Notes: a model not told the origin generated them from the sequence alone. Counted from the first letter of the stretch, positions 8,255-18,750 are shown. The stretch: DNA of 42,247 nt from Acidobacteriaceae bacterium (GCA_025934135.1 JAICYR010000006.1:1-42247), one strand, 5' to 3'. A program made the numbers and translations.

Positions 8255-9715
8255 ACGCCGTTTGACCTTGAGGCCTCAGCACGCCAGTCGATGAAGGAAC
8301 ATGGATTTGAGCCGGATTATCCGGCGGAGGTGCGGCAGGAAGTAGCTGCGCTCAAGACGAACCCGCCGAAACTGCCGGAGGGGGTTGAGGACCTGCGCGA
8401 CCTGCTTTGGTCTTCGATTGACAACGACACGTCGCGCGATCTGGACCAGATTGAGTATGCAGATACGCTTCCGGATGGGAGCACGCGGGTGCGGATCGGC
8501 ATTGCGGACGTGGATGCTTATGTGCCGAAGGGGTCGGCAATTGACAAGCACGCGGCGGTGGAGACAGTCACGATCTATACAGGCGTGCGGAATTTTTCGA
8601 TGCTGCCGGAGGAGCTTTCGACAGGGCTGACTTCTTTGCTTGAGGGACAGGACCGGCTGTGCGTGGTGACGGAGTTTGTTCTGGACCACGATCAGTGCGA
8701 GACGGATACCTGCGTGGCTTCGAGCAGGATTTATCGCGCGCTGGTGAACAACAAGGCGCAGCTTGCCTATAACGGCGTGGGCGCGTGGCTCGATGGCCAG
8801 GGCGAGGCCCCGGAGAAGGTTGCGGCATCGAAACCGTTGCAGGATCAACTGAAACTGCAGGACCAGATTGCGCAGCGGCTACGGGCGGAGCGCTTCAAGC
8901 ACGGAGCACTGAACATTGAGACGATTGAGACGCACGCGGTTCTTGCAGGGAAGACGATTGAAGTTGAGGGGCAGCACAAGAATTCCGCGACAGAGCTAAT
9001 TGAGGACTTCATGATCGCGGCGAATGGCGTGGTCGCGCGGACGCTGCAGGCGAAAGGGATTTCATCGATCCGGAGAATTGTGCGGACTCCGAAGCGGTGG
9101 GACCGCATTGTGGCGCTGGCAGACGGAGATGGGTGGAAGCTTCCGGCGACGCCGGATTCAAAGGCGCTGAATGATTTTCTGTTGCAGCGGAAAAAGGATG
9201 ATCCGGACCACTTCGCGGATTTATCGCTGGCGATTGTGAAGCTGTTGGGGCCGGGCGAGTATGTGCTGGAGCGCGCGGGCGAGGCCCCGCAGGGACATTT
9301 TGGGCTGGCCGTGGAGGACTACACGCACTCGACGGCCCCGAACCGGCGGTATCCGGATTTGGTTACGCAGCGGCTGCTGAAGGCGATGATTGCGGGCAAG
9401 CCGTCTCCGTATTCGGATGAGGAATTGTCGGCGATTGCGCTGAACTGCACGACCAAGTCGGCGGCGGAGCGCGACCTGGAGCGGCTGATGCAGAAGCGAA
9501 TTGCGGCAGTGGCGATGCGGCACCGGATTGGAGAGAAGTTCCGCGCGATTGTGACGGGCGTGACACCGCATGGGACGTTTGTGCGGACGCTGGCTCCGCA
9601 TGTGGACGGAATGCTGGTGCGCGGGGAAAAGGGCGTGGATGTGGGCGACAGGCTGAATGTGGAGTTGATCCATACGGACCCGGAGCGCGGATATATCGAC
9701 TTCGCGCGAGCGTGA
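8243..9715 (+). CDS. RNB-domain ribonuclease (RNase II/R family), compact form
   Basis: DLLWSSIDNDTSRDLDQIEYAD, RIGIADVDAYVPKGSAID, TAPNRRYPDLVTQRLL; C-terminal S1-like segment. Start at ATG 8243. Confidence 0.9.
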   Translation: MSSHTPFDLEASARQSMKEHGFEPDYPAEVRQEVAALKTNPPKLPEGVEDLRDLLWSSIDNDTSRDLDQIEYADTLPDGSTRVRIGIADVDAYVPKGSAIDKHAAVETVTIYTGVRNFSMLPEELSTGLTSLLEGQDRLCVVTEFVLDHDQCETDTCVASSRIYRALVNNKAQLAYNGVGAWLDGQGEAPEKVAASKPLQDQLKLQDQIAQRLRAERFKHGALNIETIETHAVLAGKTIEVEGQHKNSATELIEDFMIAANGVVARTLQAKGISSIRRIVRTPKRWDRIVALADGDGWKLPATPDSKALNDFLLQRKKDDPDHFADLSLAIVKLLGPGEYVLERAGEAPQGHFGLAVEDYTHSTAPNRRYPDLVTQRLLKAMIAGKPSPYSDEELSAIALNCTTKSAAERDLERLMQKRIAAVAMRHRIGEKFRAIVTGVTPHGTFVRTLAPHVDGMLVRGEKGVDVGDRLNVELIHTDPERGYIDFARA

Positions 9716-9739
9716 TTTCTCAAATTGGGGAGTACAGCG

Positions 9740-12313
9740 ATGCGGCCCCACCTGGCGACTCTGGTCGAGGACTTCCGGAAATTCGGAAACGATACCGCGA
9801 TTGTGACGTATCGCGGGAACCGCAGGATTGCTTCGAGTTATGCGGAGCTTTCCGCGCTGGTGGACCGCTTTGCAACGCTGTTGATAGAACGCGGGATTCC
9901 GGCAGGCGAGCGCGCCGCGCTGTGGGGACAGAACAGCGTGGAGTGGGTGGGCGCGTTCTTCGGTTGCGTTGTGAGGGGCGTGATCTGCGTTCCGCTGGAT
10001 GCGGCGGGCAGTCTGGATTTCGCCAAGCGCGTGATCGCGGAGACGCAGCCGAAACTGCTGATTGGCGATGCGGAGCTTTTGAAGGAGCTTGACGAGTCGA
10101 TTCCGAAAATAGCCTTTGAGGATTTTGCGAACGCGCTGCCGCTGGCGGCGGAGCCGGTTGCGGTTGATCCGGCAGTGAATGCGGAAAGCCCGGTGCAGAT
10201 TCTGTTTACGTCAGGCACGACGGCGGACCCGAAAGGCATTGTGCATACACATCGCAACGTGCTGGCCAGCATGGCGCCCATCGAGCGCGAGATTGAGAAG
10301 TACCGGAAGTATGAGCGATGGGTGCATCCGCTGCGGTTTCTGCATACACTTCCGCTGAGTCATGTTTTCGGGCAGTTCATGGGGCTGTGGATTCCTCCGC
10401 TGCTTGGCGCGGAAGTGCATTTTGAGTCGCGCTTGCAGGCGCAGCGGCTGATGGAAACGGCACGGCGCGAGCGCATTTCCGTGCTGGCGGCGGTCCCGCG
10501 GGTACTGGCCCTGCTGCGCGATTTGCTGATGGCGCGGCATCCAGAACTGGCGGGTGAGATTGAGAAGGCACGCGGAGAGAAAGCCTGGAAGAGGTGGTGG
10601 CGCTTTCGAAAAATTCATCGCAGTTTCGGGTACAAATTCTGGGCGTTTGTGTGCGGCGGGGCGTCGCTGCCGGAGGACCTGGAAACTTTCTGGAATGCGC
10701 TGGGGTTCGCGCTGGTGCAGGGCTATGGGATGACGGAAACGGCGGCCCTGATTTCGCTGAACAATCCATTCAAGATTGGCAAGGGAACGCTGGGCAAGGT
10801 GCTGCCGGGGCGCGAGGTCGAGATTCGCGACGACGGAGAAATCGTGGTGCGCGGAGACATGGTTTCAACCGCGACGTGGCGGAATGGGGCCATGCGGGAG
10901 GCGGAGTCTCCGTGGCTGGCGACGGGCGACTTGGCGCGCAAGGACGAGGAAGGCCGCCTGCACTTTTTGGGGCGCAAGAGCCAGGTGATCGTAACGCCGG
11001 CGGGACTGAATGTGCATCCGGAAGATGTGGAAGCGGCGCTCGATGCGCAGGCTGGCGTGGAAGCTTCTGCGGTTGTTCCGCTGCTGAAGGGGGGAGGAAC
11101 GGAACCGGCGGCGGCTCTGCTCTTTCGCGGGTCGCAGGAAGACGCGCAGAAGGCGGTGGTTGCGGCGAACGCGCAGTTGGCGGAGTTCCAGCGTGTGCGG
11201 CAGTGGCGCGTGTGGCCGGAGTTGGATTTTCCACGAACTTCGACGGGCAAAACTCAGCGACGCAAAGTTACGGAGTGGATGAACTCGCAAAAAACCGAGG
11301 AACACGCCGGCGAGGCAGGTGAGGACGCGCTGCTGGGGTTGGTTCTTTCGATTACCAGGGCGAGTCCGCAGAAGACGAGTGACGACGCGCGCTTACAGGA
11401 AGATTTGCAACTGGACAGCCTGGGGCGCGTGCAGTTGCAGGCGGAGCTGGAGCAGAAGCTGGGGCTCACGTTGAGTGATACCGCTCTGGAGCAAGCCCAG
11501 ACACTGGGCGATTTGCGGCGGGTGCTGGGCTTTGACCGTGTCGAAGCGAGCGAGGCGGGCGGGTCTGTGGCCGTCGCTGGGGAATTTCATAGACCGGCGA
11601 CGGAGGCAAGGAGAGATGTGTATCCGCGCTGGCCTTGGTGGTGGCCGGTACAGGCTCTACGCGCGGCTTTTATTGAATGCGTGGTGCGGCCTTTTGTGTG
11701 GACACTGGCCGCGCCTTCGGTTCATCGCGAGGCCGCGCTGACGAAAGGCAAGCCGCTGCTGCTGATTGCGAATCATGTGAGCACCTATGACGCTCCGCTG
11801 ATTTTGTATGCGCTGCCGGGGTGGATGCGGCGGCGCGTTGCGTCGGCGATGGCGGCGGACATTCTGGATGATTGGCGGAAGCGGCGGAACCAGGGTTCCT
11901 GGATTGTGAACCAGTTGGGGCCGGCGATGTGGCTGCTGGTGACGGCGCTGTTCAATGTGTTTCCGCTCCCGAGGAGCGCGGGCTTTCGGCGCAGTTTTGA
12001 GCACGCGGGGGAGGCCCTGGACAATGGCTACAACGTACTGGTTTTTCCTGAGGGGCACCGGTCGGAGCAAGGCGTGTTGCAGCCGTTCCGTTCAGGCATT
12101 GGCCTGCTGGTCGCGGAGTCGCGGACGCCTGTGCTGCCGGTGGCCATGGCTGGATTGGGAGCGATGAAGTCAGGGCGGCAGCGATGGTTCCGTTCGGGAA
12201 AGCTGAAGGTTGTGGTCGGCAAGCCGATGGAATTTGGTCCAGAGGAGAGCGCGGAGGAAATTACCACGCGCTTGCAGGCGGAGATCGTCCGGCTAATGGC
12301 TGAGGGTGACTAA
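9740..12313 (+). CDS. Fusion: AMP-forming acyl ligase - acyl carrier protein - PlsC-type acyltransferase
   Basis: ILFTSGTTADPKGIVHTHRN (AMP-binding), QGYGMTETA; LQLDSLGRVQLQAELE (ACP Ser site); IANHVSTYDAPLILY and VFPEGHRSEQG (PlsC motifs). Confidence 0.9.
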   Translation: MRPHLATLVEDFRKFGNDTAIVTYRGNRRIASSYAELSALVDRFATLLIERGIPAGERAALWGQNSVEWVGAFFGCVVRGVICVPLDAAGSLDFAKRVIAETQPKLLIGDAELLKELDESIPKIAFEDFANALPLAAEPVAVDPAVNAESPVQILFTSGTTADPKGIVHTHRNVLASMAPIEREIEKYRKYERWVHPLRFLHTLPLSHVFGQFMGLWIPPLLGAEVHFESRLQAQRLMETARRERISVLAAVPRVLALLRDLLMARHPELAGEIEKARGEKAWKRWWRFRKIHRSFGYKFWAFVCGGASLPEDLETFWNALGFALVQGYGMTETAALISLNNPFKIGKGTLGKVLPGREVEIRDDGEIVVRGDMVSTATWRNGAMREAESPWLATGDLARKDEEGRLHFLGRKSQVIVTPAGLNVHPEDVEAALDAQAGVEASAVVPLLKGGGTEPAAALLFRGSQEDAQKAVVAANAQLAEFQRVRQWRVWPELDFPRTSTGKTQRRKVTEWMNSQKTEEHAGEAGEDALLGLVLSITRASPQKTSDDARLQEDLQLDSLGRVQLQAELEQKLGLTLSDTALEQAQTLGDLRRVLGFDRVEASEAGGSVAVAGEFHRPATEARRDVYPRWPWWWPVQALRAAFIECVVRPFVWTLAAPSVHREAALTKGKPLLLIANHVSTYDAPLILYALPGWMRRRVASAMAADILDDWRKRRNQGSWIVNQLGPAMWLLVTALFNVFPLPRSAGFRRSFEHAGEALDNGYNVLVFPEGHRSEQGVLQPFRSGIGLLVAESRTPVLPVAMAGLGAMKSGRQRWFRSGKLKVVVGKPMEFGPEESAEEITTRLQAEIVRLMAEGD

Positions 12314-12357
12314 AGTGCCGTAGCCAGCGGCGACCGCCAGGGCGAGAATCGGTAGGG

Positions 12358-12813
12358 ATGTCGCCGTTTGAGAAAGTCCGAATCAAGTCGCTGGAAGCTT
12401 TTCTGGACTGGCTGGACCGTCTCACGGCTCGGCGGCGGCGGGAGCCATCGCATCTTGCAACTGGACGGCGCGGCGAGCGAGCGGCATTGTTTCATCTGCG
12501 GCGGCTGGGGTTTGTGGTGACGGCGCAGGGCTGGCGCACGCCCAAGGCGCACGGAGATCTTGACTTGGTGGCGTGGGACAACGACGTGCTTTGCTTTGTC
12601 GAGGTAAAGACGCGGACCACGCGGGCCGTGGCTCCCGCGGAAGCCGCCGTGGACACGGACAAGAAGCGGATGCTGCGCAAGATGGCGCATCATTATCTGC
12701 GTCAATTGCCGGACCGGGATGTTCCGGTGCGCTTCGATATCCTGTCCATCTATTTTGAGGCCGGGAGGTCGGCTGAATTCACGCTGTTTCGCGGCGCGTT
12801 CGGCTGGCAGTGA
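12358..12813 (+). CDS. YraN / UPF0102 family endonuclease-like protein
   Basis: GRRGERAALFHLRRLGFVV...GDLDLVAWDNDVLCFVEVKTRT (restriction-endonuclease-like fold signature). Confidence 0.9.
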   Translation: MSPFEKVRIKSLEAFLDWLDRLTARRRREPSHLATGRRGERAALFHLRRLGFVVTAQGWRTPKAHGDLDLVAWDNDVLCFVEVKTRTTRAVAPAEAAVDTDKKRMLRKMAHHYLRQLPDRDVPVRFDILSIYFEAGRSAEFTLFRGAFGWQ

Positions 12814-12913
12814 AGGAAATATCATTTCCTCAGACATTCGCCTTTCCGCAACTCGCCGAATAGGCATTACAGTGTGAAGAGACCACATCCTTTCCACAGG
12901 ACAGCAAAGAACG

Positions 12914-15454
12914 ATGAGTTCAAGACGAGATTTTCTGAAGCAGGCCATGCTTTTCGGAGTTGCCGGGTTCGCCGGCGGCGTCCCCAAATCCATTGAGCGC
13001 GCGTTCTCCATCGATCCCGATCCGGGCAGCTCATGGCTCGACGCCGAGCACATTGTCATCCTGATGCAGGAAAACCGCTCGTTTGACCACGCGCTTGGAA
13101 TGTTGCAGGGCGTGCGCGGGTTCAACGATCCGCGCGCCATCCGGCTGCCCAACGGCAACTCGGTCTTTCTGCAAACCAACGCCAAGGGCGAAACCTATGC
13201 TCCGTGGCGGCTGGATATTAAAGACACGTGCGCCACCTGGATGGGTTCGATTCCGCACAGCCGCCACAGCCAGGTGGATGCGTGGAACGGTGGAAACTAT
13301 AACAACTGGATCGACGCCAAACGATCGGGCGATGCTGAGTACGCCTCGGTGCCGCTCACCATGGGCCACTACACGCGCGAGGACCTGCCGTTCTACTACG
13401 CGCTCGCCGACGCATTTACAGTCTGCGACCAGAATTTTTGCGGAGTGATGAGCAGCACAACTCCCAATCGCCTTACGTTCATGACGGGAACGGTGCGCGA
13501 CCGGCAGAGCACGGACTCCAAAGTTTATATGCAGAACCAGGAGGTGGCGGTTGGCGGCATGCCGTGGACCACTTTTCCGGAACGCCTGCAAAAAGCCGGT
13601 GTTTCCTGGAAGCATTACCAGAACGACCTGACCGAGTCAGGCGGCATGACTCCTGAGCAGGTGGGATGGCTGGGAAATTTTGGAACGAATGTGCTGGAGT
13701 TTTTTGCGAAATACAACGTTGAATTGACACCGCGCAATCCAGAGCGACTTAAGGAGAAGATGGCGCACCTCGCTGTCCACATTCAGCAGCTAAAAGATGA
13801 AGCAGCGCAAAATGGCGCAGCGGTCCTTCAGGATAAATTGAAGAACCAGCAGGCCCTTTTGGAGAAGTGGAAGAGGGACTACCAGTATGCGCTGCGAGGA
13901 GTTGCGCAGCTTCCGCCGATGGCGCGCGACTTGAATGAGAGGGCGTTTGTTACAAACGACAAAGACCCGGACTTCCACACACTGGAAACACTGGAATTCC
14001 AGAACGGAGTTCTTACTCAGCAGATGGAGGTTCCGAAGGGCGACATCCTTCACCAATTTCGCGAGGATGTGCGCACGGGAAATTTGCCGGCGGTTTCGTG
14101 GCTGTCCGCGCCGGGTAAGTTTTCCGATCATCCTTATGCGCCATGGTATGGCGTATGGTATGTGTCGGAAGTTATGGACATACTTACAAAAAATCCAGAG
14201 GTATGGAAGAAGACGATCTTTATTCTGACTTATGACGAAAACGATGGTTACTTTGACCATGCGGCTTCGATTGTCGCGGCTGATCCGAAGAGAAAGATCA
14301 CGGGACGAGCATCAGAGGGGATTGATACGGGGCTGGAATATAGTTACGTTCCGGATGAGTTAGTATTCGGAATTCCGAAAAAGATAGCCCGCTCCGGCCC
14401 CATAGGACTGGGGTTTCGTGTGCCTATGATTATCGCTTCGCCGTGGAGCCGCGGCGGATGGGTGAATTCCCAGTTGTTCGAGCATACTTCCACCCTTCAG
14501 TTTCTGGAACGATTTGTAGGAGGCAAGTATAGGAAGAAAGTACAGGAAAGTAACATCAGCGCATGGCGAAGGGCCATCTCAGGCGACCTCACTTCGGTGT
14601 TTCGCCAGTATGACGGGAAAAAGCCGTCGCTGCCCTATCTGAATCGCAATGAGTATGTTGAGTCAATCCAGCACGCTCGCTATAAGCAGGTCCCCTCAAA
14701 CTACAAGGCGCTGAACGCGGAAGAGATAGCACGCATCAACCGCGATCCGCGCGGTTCGGGAATGATCCCGGTACAGGAGCCGGGTGTGCGGCAGTCATGC
14801 GTCGTGCCGTATGAGTCTTATGCGGACGGCCATCTGAGCGCCGACGGAAAGAGCTTTGAATTGACAATGCGCGCGGGGAGCCGAGTTTTCGGCGAGCGTG
14901 CGGCGGGCTTCCCCTTCAATGTCTATCTTTATGAAACCACCGAGTCGACGGCCTCCACTGCTCCAACGCAATCGCAGCCGAATATGATCTCCGCAACCTA
15001 CGCGGTCAAGGCTGGAACCACGCTGAAGGAATCTTTCGACTTATCCATGTTTTCCGCCGGAAGATATGACATTGCTGTCCACGGACCGAATGGGTTTTAC
15101 CGGCAATTCACCGGCGGCGGCAGCGACCCAGCCATCGAAGTAAGATGCGCCTATGAACCTGCTAAGGGGGCCGGCAATAAGCTAACCGGTAACATTGAGC
15201 TAACCATTCGTCATAAGTCAGGCGGAGCTCACAAGATAGAGATCACCGACAACTCCTATCATGCGGAGCCGGTTACAAAGGTAGTTCATCCGGGAAGGTC
15301 GGTCAGAACAGTTCTGAATTTGGCTCACCAGCATGGCTGGTACGACTTCAGTGTGCGAGTGCCCGGCGCAGAAGGCTTCGAGCAGCGGTTTGCCGGGCAT
15401 GTCGAAACGGGCAAGCCCAGCTACACTGATCCTCTGATGGGCCAGGTGATCTAA
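12914..15454 (+). CDS. Phosphocholine-specific (non-haemolytic type) phospholipase C, Tat-exported
   Basis: Twin-arginine signal MSSRRDFLKQAMLFGVAGFAGG; VILMQENRSFDHALGMLQGVRGFNDPRA; YDENDGYFDHAA; duplicated C-terminal domain. Confidence 0.93.
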   Translation: MSSRRDFLKQAMLFGVAGFAGGVPKSIERAFSIDPDPGSSWLDAEHIVILMQENRSFDHALGMLQGVRGFNDPRAIRLPNGNSVFLQTNAKGETYAPWRLDIKDTCATWMGSIPHSRHSQVDAWNGGNYNNWIDAKRSGDAEYASVPLTMGHYTREDLPFYYALADAFTVCDQNFCGVMSSTTPNRLTFMTGTVRDRQSTDSKVYMQNQEVAVGGMPWTTFPERLQKAGVSWKHYQNDLTESGGMTPEQVGWLGNFGTNVLEFFAKYNVELTPRNPERLKEKMAHLAVHIQQLKDEAAQNGAAVLQDKLKNQQALLEKWKRDYQYALRGVAQLPPMARDLNERAFVTNDKDPDFHTLETLEFQNGVLTQQMEVPKGDILHQFREDVRTGNLPAVSWLSAPGKFSDHPYAPWYGVWYVSEVMDILTKNPEVWKKTIFILTYDENDGYFDHAASIVAADPKRKITGRASEGIDTGLEYSYVPDELVFGIPKKIARSGPIGLGFRVPMIIASPWSRGGWVNSQLFEHTSTLQFLERFVGGKYRKKVQESNISAWRRAISGDLTSVFRQYDGKKPSLPYLNRNEYVESIQHARYKQVPSNYKALNAEEIARINRDPRGSGMIPVQEPGVRQSCVVPYESYADGHLSADGKSFELTMRAGSRVFGERAAGFPFNVYLYETTESTASTAPTQSQPNMISATYAVKAGTTLKESFDLSMFSAGRYDIAVHGPNGFYRQFTGGGSDPAIEVRCAYEPAKGAGNKLTGNIELTIRHKSGGAHKIEITDNSYHAEPVTKVVHPGRSVRTVLNLAHQHGWYDFSVRVPGAEGFEQRFAGHVETGKPSYTDPLMGQVI

Positions 15455-15466
15455 CAGATCAAGGCC

Positions 15467-15500
15467 CTCCACGCGGCGGCATTGCTGCTGCCGCGTGGAG
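15467..15500. terminator. Bidirectional hairpin between convergent genes
   Basis: CTCCACGCGGCGGCA-TTGC-TGCTGCCGCGTGGAG: 15-bp stem (one G-U), 4-nt loop, between stops at 15454 (+) and 15510 (-). No clear T-tract. Confidence 0.7.
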
Positions 15501-15509
15501 TATGTGCCT

Positions 15510-18500
15510 TTATTCGCTTTCGCCCCGCACCGGAGCAGGCGCCGCAATGGTCGTCGCGTTGGCCTCTTTCAAGGTGTTGTTGAATGCGGGCAATTCCTTG
15601 GTCATCAGGTTATGGTAGTCCGCTGAGGCCTTGGTCAGGTCGCCTTCGAACTTATCAGCGAGCTTTACTTCCATGTCCGTTGGACGGAAGTCTGTTCCGC
15701 CGGCCACGTCGCCCGCGCCTGAGCCAATTTGTCCGTTTAGCCAGAGCAGGTTGTAATAAATCTTCCACGCGGTGATGTAGGTTTTATCGTCGCTCGCCCG
15801 CAGCGGCTCCGATATCATCTCGTTCTCCACGTCCTGCATCTTCTGGTCCATCTGCCGGGCGGCCTGCGCGCGCTGCCTGTCGGCGGGATTGCTTGCGAAC
15901 ATCTTTTCCACGTCCGCGAGCTGCTTACGCATCCACTCGAGGCTGTTGATCATGTCCGCGACCTTGCTGATGTCGCTGTTGATGCGGAGTTGCAGCTTCA
16001 CCGAAGCTTCCAGATCGGCCTGCGTGCTGGGGCACTTGGGATCCATCAGGATGGTGATGGGCTGGGTATAGGTCTTTCCGTTGACGGTGAGCTTCGCCTC
16101 ATATTTGCCCGGCGCTGCCATGGGTGTGGGCGCGCGCCCCATGCCCCAGTGCGTGACCGGCCGCGAATCCCTGCCGCGGAAACGTCCCTCTTCAAAGATG
16201 TGCGGGTCTTCCGGAGGAATGGTCCGCAGCGTCACCATACGCGCCCCGTCGTAGTGCATGTCCCAGGCAACGCGATTCAGGCCCGGGTGTCCTGACGAGC
16301 TCAGCTTGCGCACTACATTGCCCTGCGCGTCGGTAATCTCCACCTCGACAGGGCCTCTCGGCGCGGACTTGAGCTCGTAATTGAGGAAGACGCTTTCGCC
16401 ACGCGGAATCCGGTAAGTGGAGCGCGGAGTGAAGAAGCGCACCGCTTCGGTGGCGGGCTGCTTGGCCATCTGTTCCAACGGCGTGATGTCGTCCAGGATG
16501 TAGTAACCGCGTCCGTAAGTGGAGACGACGAGATCGTGGAAGCGCTTCTGCACCACGGTCCGGGTGACGGGCGATGGCGGCAGACCCTGATTGAGGTGCG
16601 TCCAATGGGCTCCGTCATCGAGCGAGTAGTAGAGCGCGTTGCCGGTCCCGGCAAAGAGCAGCCCCTTGCAGTTGGGGTCTTCCGAAACATTGCGAACATA
16701 GGCCAGCGGGCCCTTGGGCAAGTCGCTGCTGACGCTCGTCCAGGTCTTGCCGTAGTCCGTGGTCTTGTAGATATAAGGGTCGCGATTATTGACTAGGTGC
16801 AGGTCAACACTCACATACGCCGTGCCCGCGTCGAAAAACGACGGCTGAATGCTGGTAACTTCGCCGAGCGGCGGCAGCCCGGAGATGTTCTTGGTCAGGT
16901 CGTTCCAGTGCTGGCCGCTGTCACGTGTGTTCCACACCTTGCCGTCGTCGGTGCCCGCCCAGATGAGGCCTTTGGTCACGGTGGAAGGCGCGATGGCAAA
17001 GACCACCTCGCCATAGAACTGACCCAGGTTGTCTCCAATGAGGCCGCCCGATGACTGGTTGTGGGCGGGGTCCTGCGTGGTGAGGTCGGGGCTGATGACG
17101 GACCAGCTTTGCCCGGCGTTGCTGGTTTTGAAGATGACCTGGCAGCCGTAGTAGACGGTGTTGTGGTCGAACGGATCAATCGCCAGCGGCGGGGTCCAGT
17201 GGCAGCGGTACTTCGTCTGGTCGGGCGCGGAGTCCAGTATATGCATCCACGGAGCCACGGAGCGGGCCTGATGGGTGCGCGCATCCCAGCGCGTCACTTC
17301 ATCGCCATAGCACGACGACCACACGATGTTGGGGTCCGTCGGATCGGGCAGCGTAAAGCCGGATTCGCATCCGCCCAAGCCGTGCTCCCAACCGGCATCG
17401 CCCCGCCCCATAGACACGCTGGGGCCGCGCATCGTTCCATCGTCCTGCATGTTGCCGTAAATGTAGTAGGGGACCTGGTCGTCCACGGCCACGTGATACA
17501 TCTGCCCGATGGGCAGCTTCACATTGTGGAATCCTTTGCCGCCGTTCGTGGTGATGTTGACGCCTCCGTCATCGGTGAGGGCGAGGCGATTGGGATCTTT
17601 GGGGTCCCACCAGATATCGTGGTTGTCGCCGCCCCAGCCGGTCTCTTCAAAGGTGTGCCCGCCGTCGATCGACTCCAGGAAGCTGCTGTTCGCGACGAGT
17701 ACCTTGTTTTCGTCCGCCGGTGAAACGGCAATTCGAATGTAATAGCCCGCGCGGCCAATGAGAGTCCGGTCCCAACTCACCACGCTCCAGTTGTTGCCGC
17801 CATCGTCGGAGCGCCACACAGAGCCCTGTTTGTCTGTCTCGATCAGAGCGTAGACGCGGTTTGAGTTGGTGGGGGCGACGGCAACATCAATTTTGCCCAT
17901 AGGCGAGTGAGGCAGCCCGTGTCCCTCAATGTGCTTCCACGTGGAGCCGCCATCGTGCGAGACGTAGAGGCCGCTTCCCGGGCCGCCGCTGTACTCGCCC
18001 CAGGTATTCATCTTCACCTGCCACATGCCCGCGAACAGCGTGTTGGAATTATTCGGGTCCATGTTCAGTCCCGAGCAGCCGGTGTTCCCGTCAACGAAGA
18101 GCACGCGCTTCCATGTCTTGCCGCCGTCCTCGGTGCGATAGACGCCGCGGTCCTCATGCGGGGCGGTCAGATTTCCCAGCGCGCACACGTAAACGCGGTT
18201 GGGGTCTTGCGGATCGATCACCACGCGACCGATGCGGGCCGTGTTATCGAGGCCCATGTGTTCCCACGTCTTGCCGGCATCAGTGGATTTGTAAACGCCG
18301 TCTCCGGTGACGTCAATATCGCGAATGGCCCAGGCTTCTCCGGTGCCCACCCACACCAGGTTGGGGTCGGAAGGGGCCACGGCCAGCGCGCCGATGGCCG
18401 CGACCTGCTCCTTGTCAAAGATGGGAGTCCAGCGATTGCCGCCGTCCGACGACTTCCACACACCGCCGGACGATGCTCCCGCGTACCAGACATTGGGATC

Positions 18501-18689
18501 GCTGGGAACGCCGGCGACCGCGGCAACGCGATTGCCGACCGCCGGACCAAGAAAGCGGAACCCAAATTCGCCACGGGACCCACCGCGGAAGCGCCGCTGC
18601 GCCAGCAATGGGCTGGAAATGAGGGTGAGACACAAGAGACAAAAGGACAGGCGCCGGGCAGCAGTCAGCATTTTCAAATCGCTCCGCAT
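15510..18689 (-). CDS. Secreted Asp-box / sortilin (VPS10)-like beta-propeller protein, paralog 1
   Basis: Signal peptide MLTAARRLSFCLLCLTLISSPLLA; repeated Asp-box motifs (GGVWKSSDGGNRWTPI, DGVYKSTDAGKTWEHM, VYRTEDGGKTWKRV). True start is 18689 or 18671; the track's extension to 19538 is not coding. Confidence 0.88.
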   Translation of the reverse strand: MRSDLKMLTAARRLSFCLLCLTLISSPLLAQRRFRGGSRGEFGFRFLGPAVGNRVAAVAGVPSDPNVWYAGASSGGVWKSSDGGNRWTPIFDKEQVAAIGALAVAPSDPNLVWVGTGEAWAIRDIDVTGDGVYKSTDAGKTWEHMGLDNTARIGRVVIDPQDPNRVYVCALGNLTAPHEDRGVYRTEDGGKTWKRVLFVDGNTGCSGLNMDPNNSNTLFAGMWQVKMNTWGEYSGGPGSGLYVSHDGGSTWKHIEGHGLPHSPMGKIDVAVAPTNSNRVYALIETDKQGSVWRSDDGGNNWSVVSWDRTLIGRAGYYIRIAVSPADENKVLVANSSFLESIDGGHTFEETGWGGDNHDIWWDPKDPNRLALTDDGGVNITTNGGKGFHNVKLPIGQMYHVAVDDQVPYYIYGNMQDDGTMRGPSVSMGRGDAGWEHGLGGCESGFTLPDPTDPNIVWSSCYGDEVTRWDARTHQARSVAPWMHILDSAPDQTKYRCHWTPPLAIDPFDHNTVYYGCQVIFKTSNAGQSWSVISPDLTTQDPAHNQSSGGLIGDNLGQFYGEVVFAIAPSTVTKGLIWAGTDDGKVWNTRDSGQHWNDLTKNISGLPPLGEVTSIQPSFFDAGTAYVSVDLHLVNNRDPYIYKTTDYGKTWTSVSSDLPKGPLAYVRNVSEDPNCKGLLFAGTGNALYYSLDDGAHWTHLNQGLPPSPVTRTVVQKRFHDLVVSTYGRGYYILDDITPLEQMAKQPATEAVRFFTPRSTYRIPRGESVFLNYELKSAPRGPVEVEITDAQGNVVRKLSSSGHPGLNRVAWDMHYDGARMVTLRTIPPEDPHIFEEGRFRGRDSRPVTHWGMGRAPTPMAAPGKYEAKLTVNGKTYTQPITILMDPKCPSTQADLEASVKLQLRINSDISKVADMINSLEWMRKQLADVEKMFASNPADRQRAQAARQMDQKMQDVENEMISEPLRASDDKTYITAWKIYYNLLWLNGQIGSGAGDVAGGTDFRPTDMEVKLADKFEGDLTKASADYHNLMTKELPAFNNTLKEANATTIAAPAPVRGESE

Positions 18690-18750
18690 GGATGTGAGGA
18701 AAGCGGGATGATTGTACACCAAATGAAATACAATGTGGCACACAGCGTGA

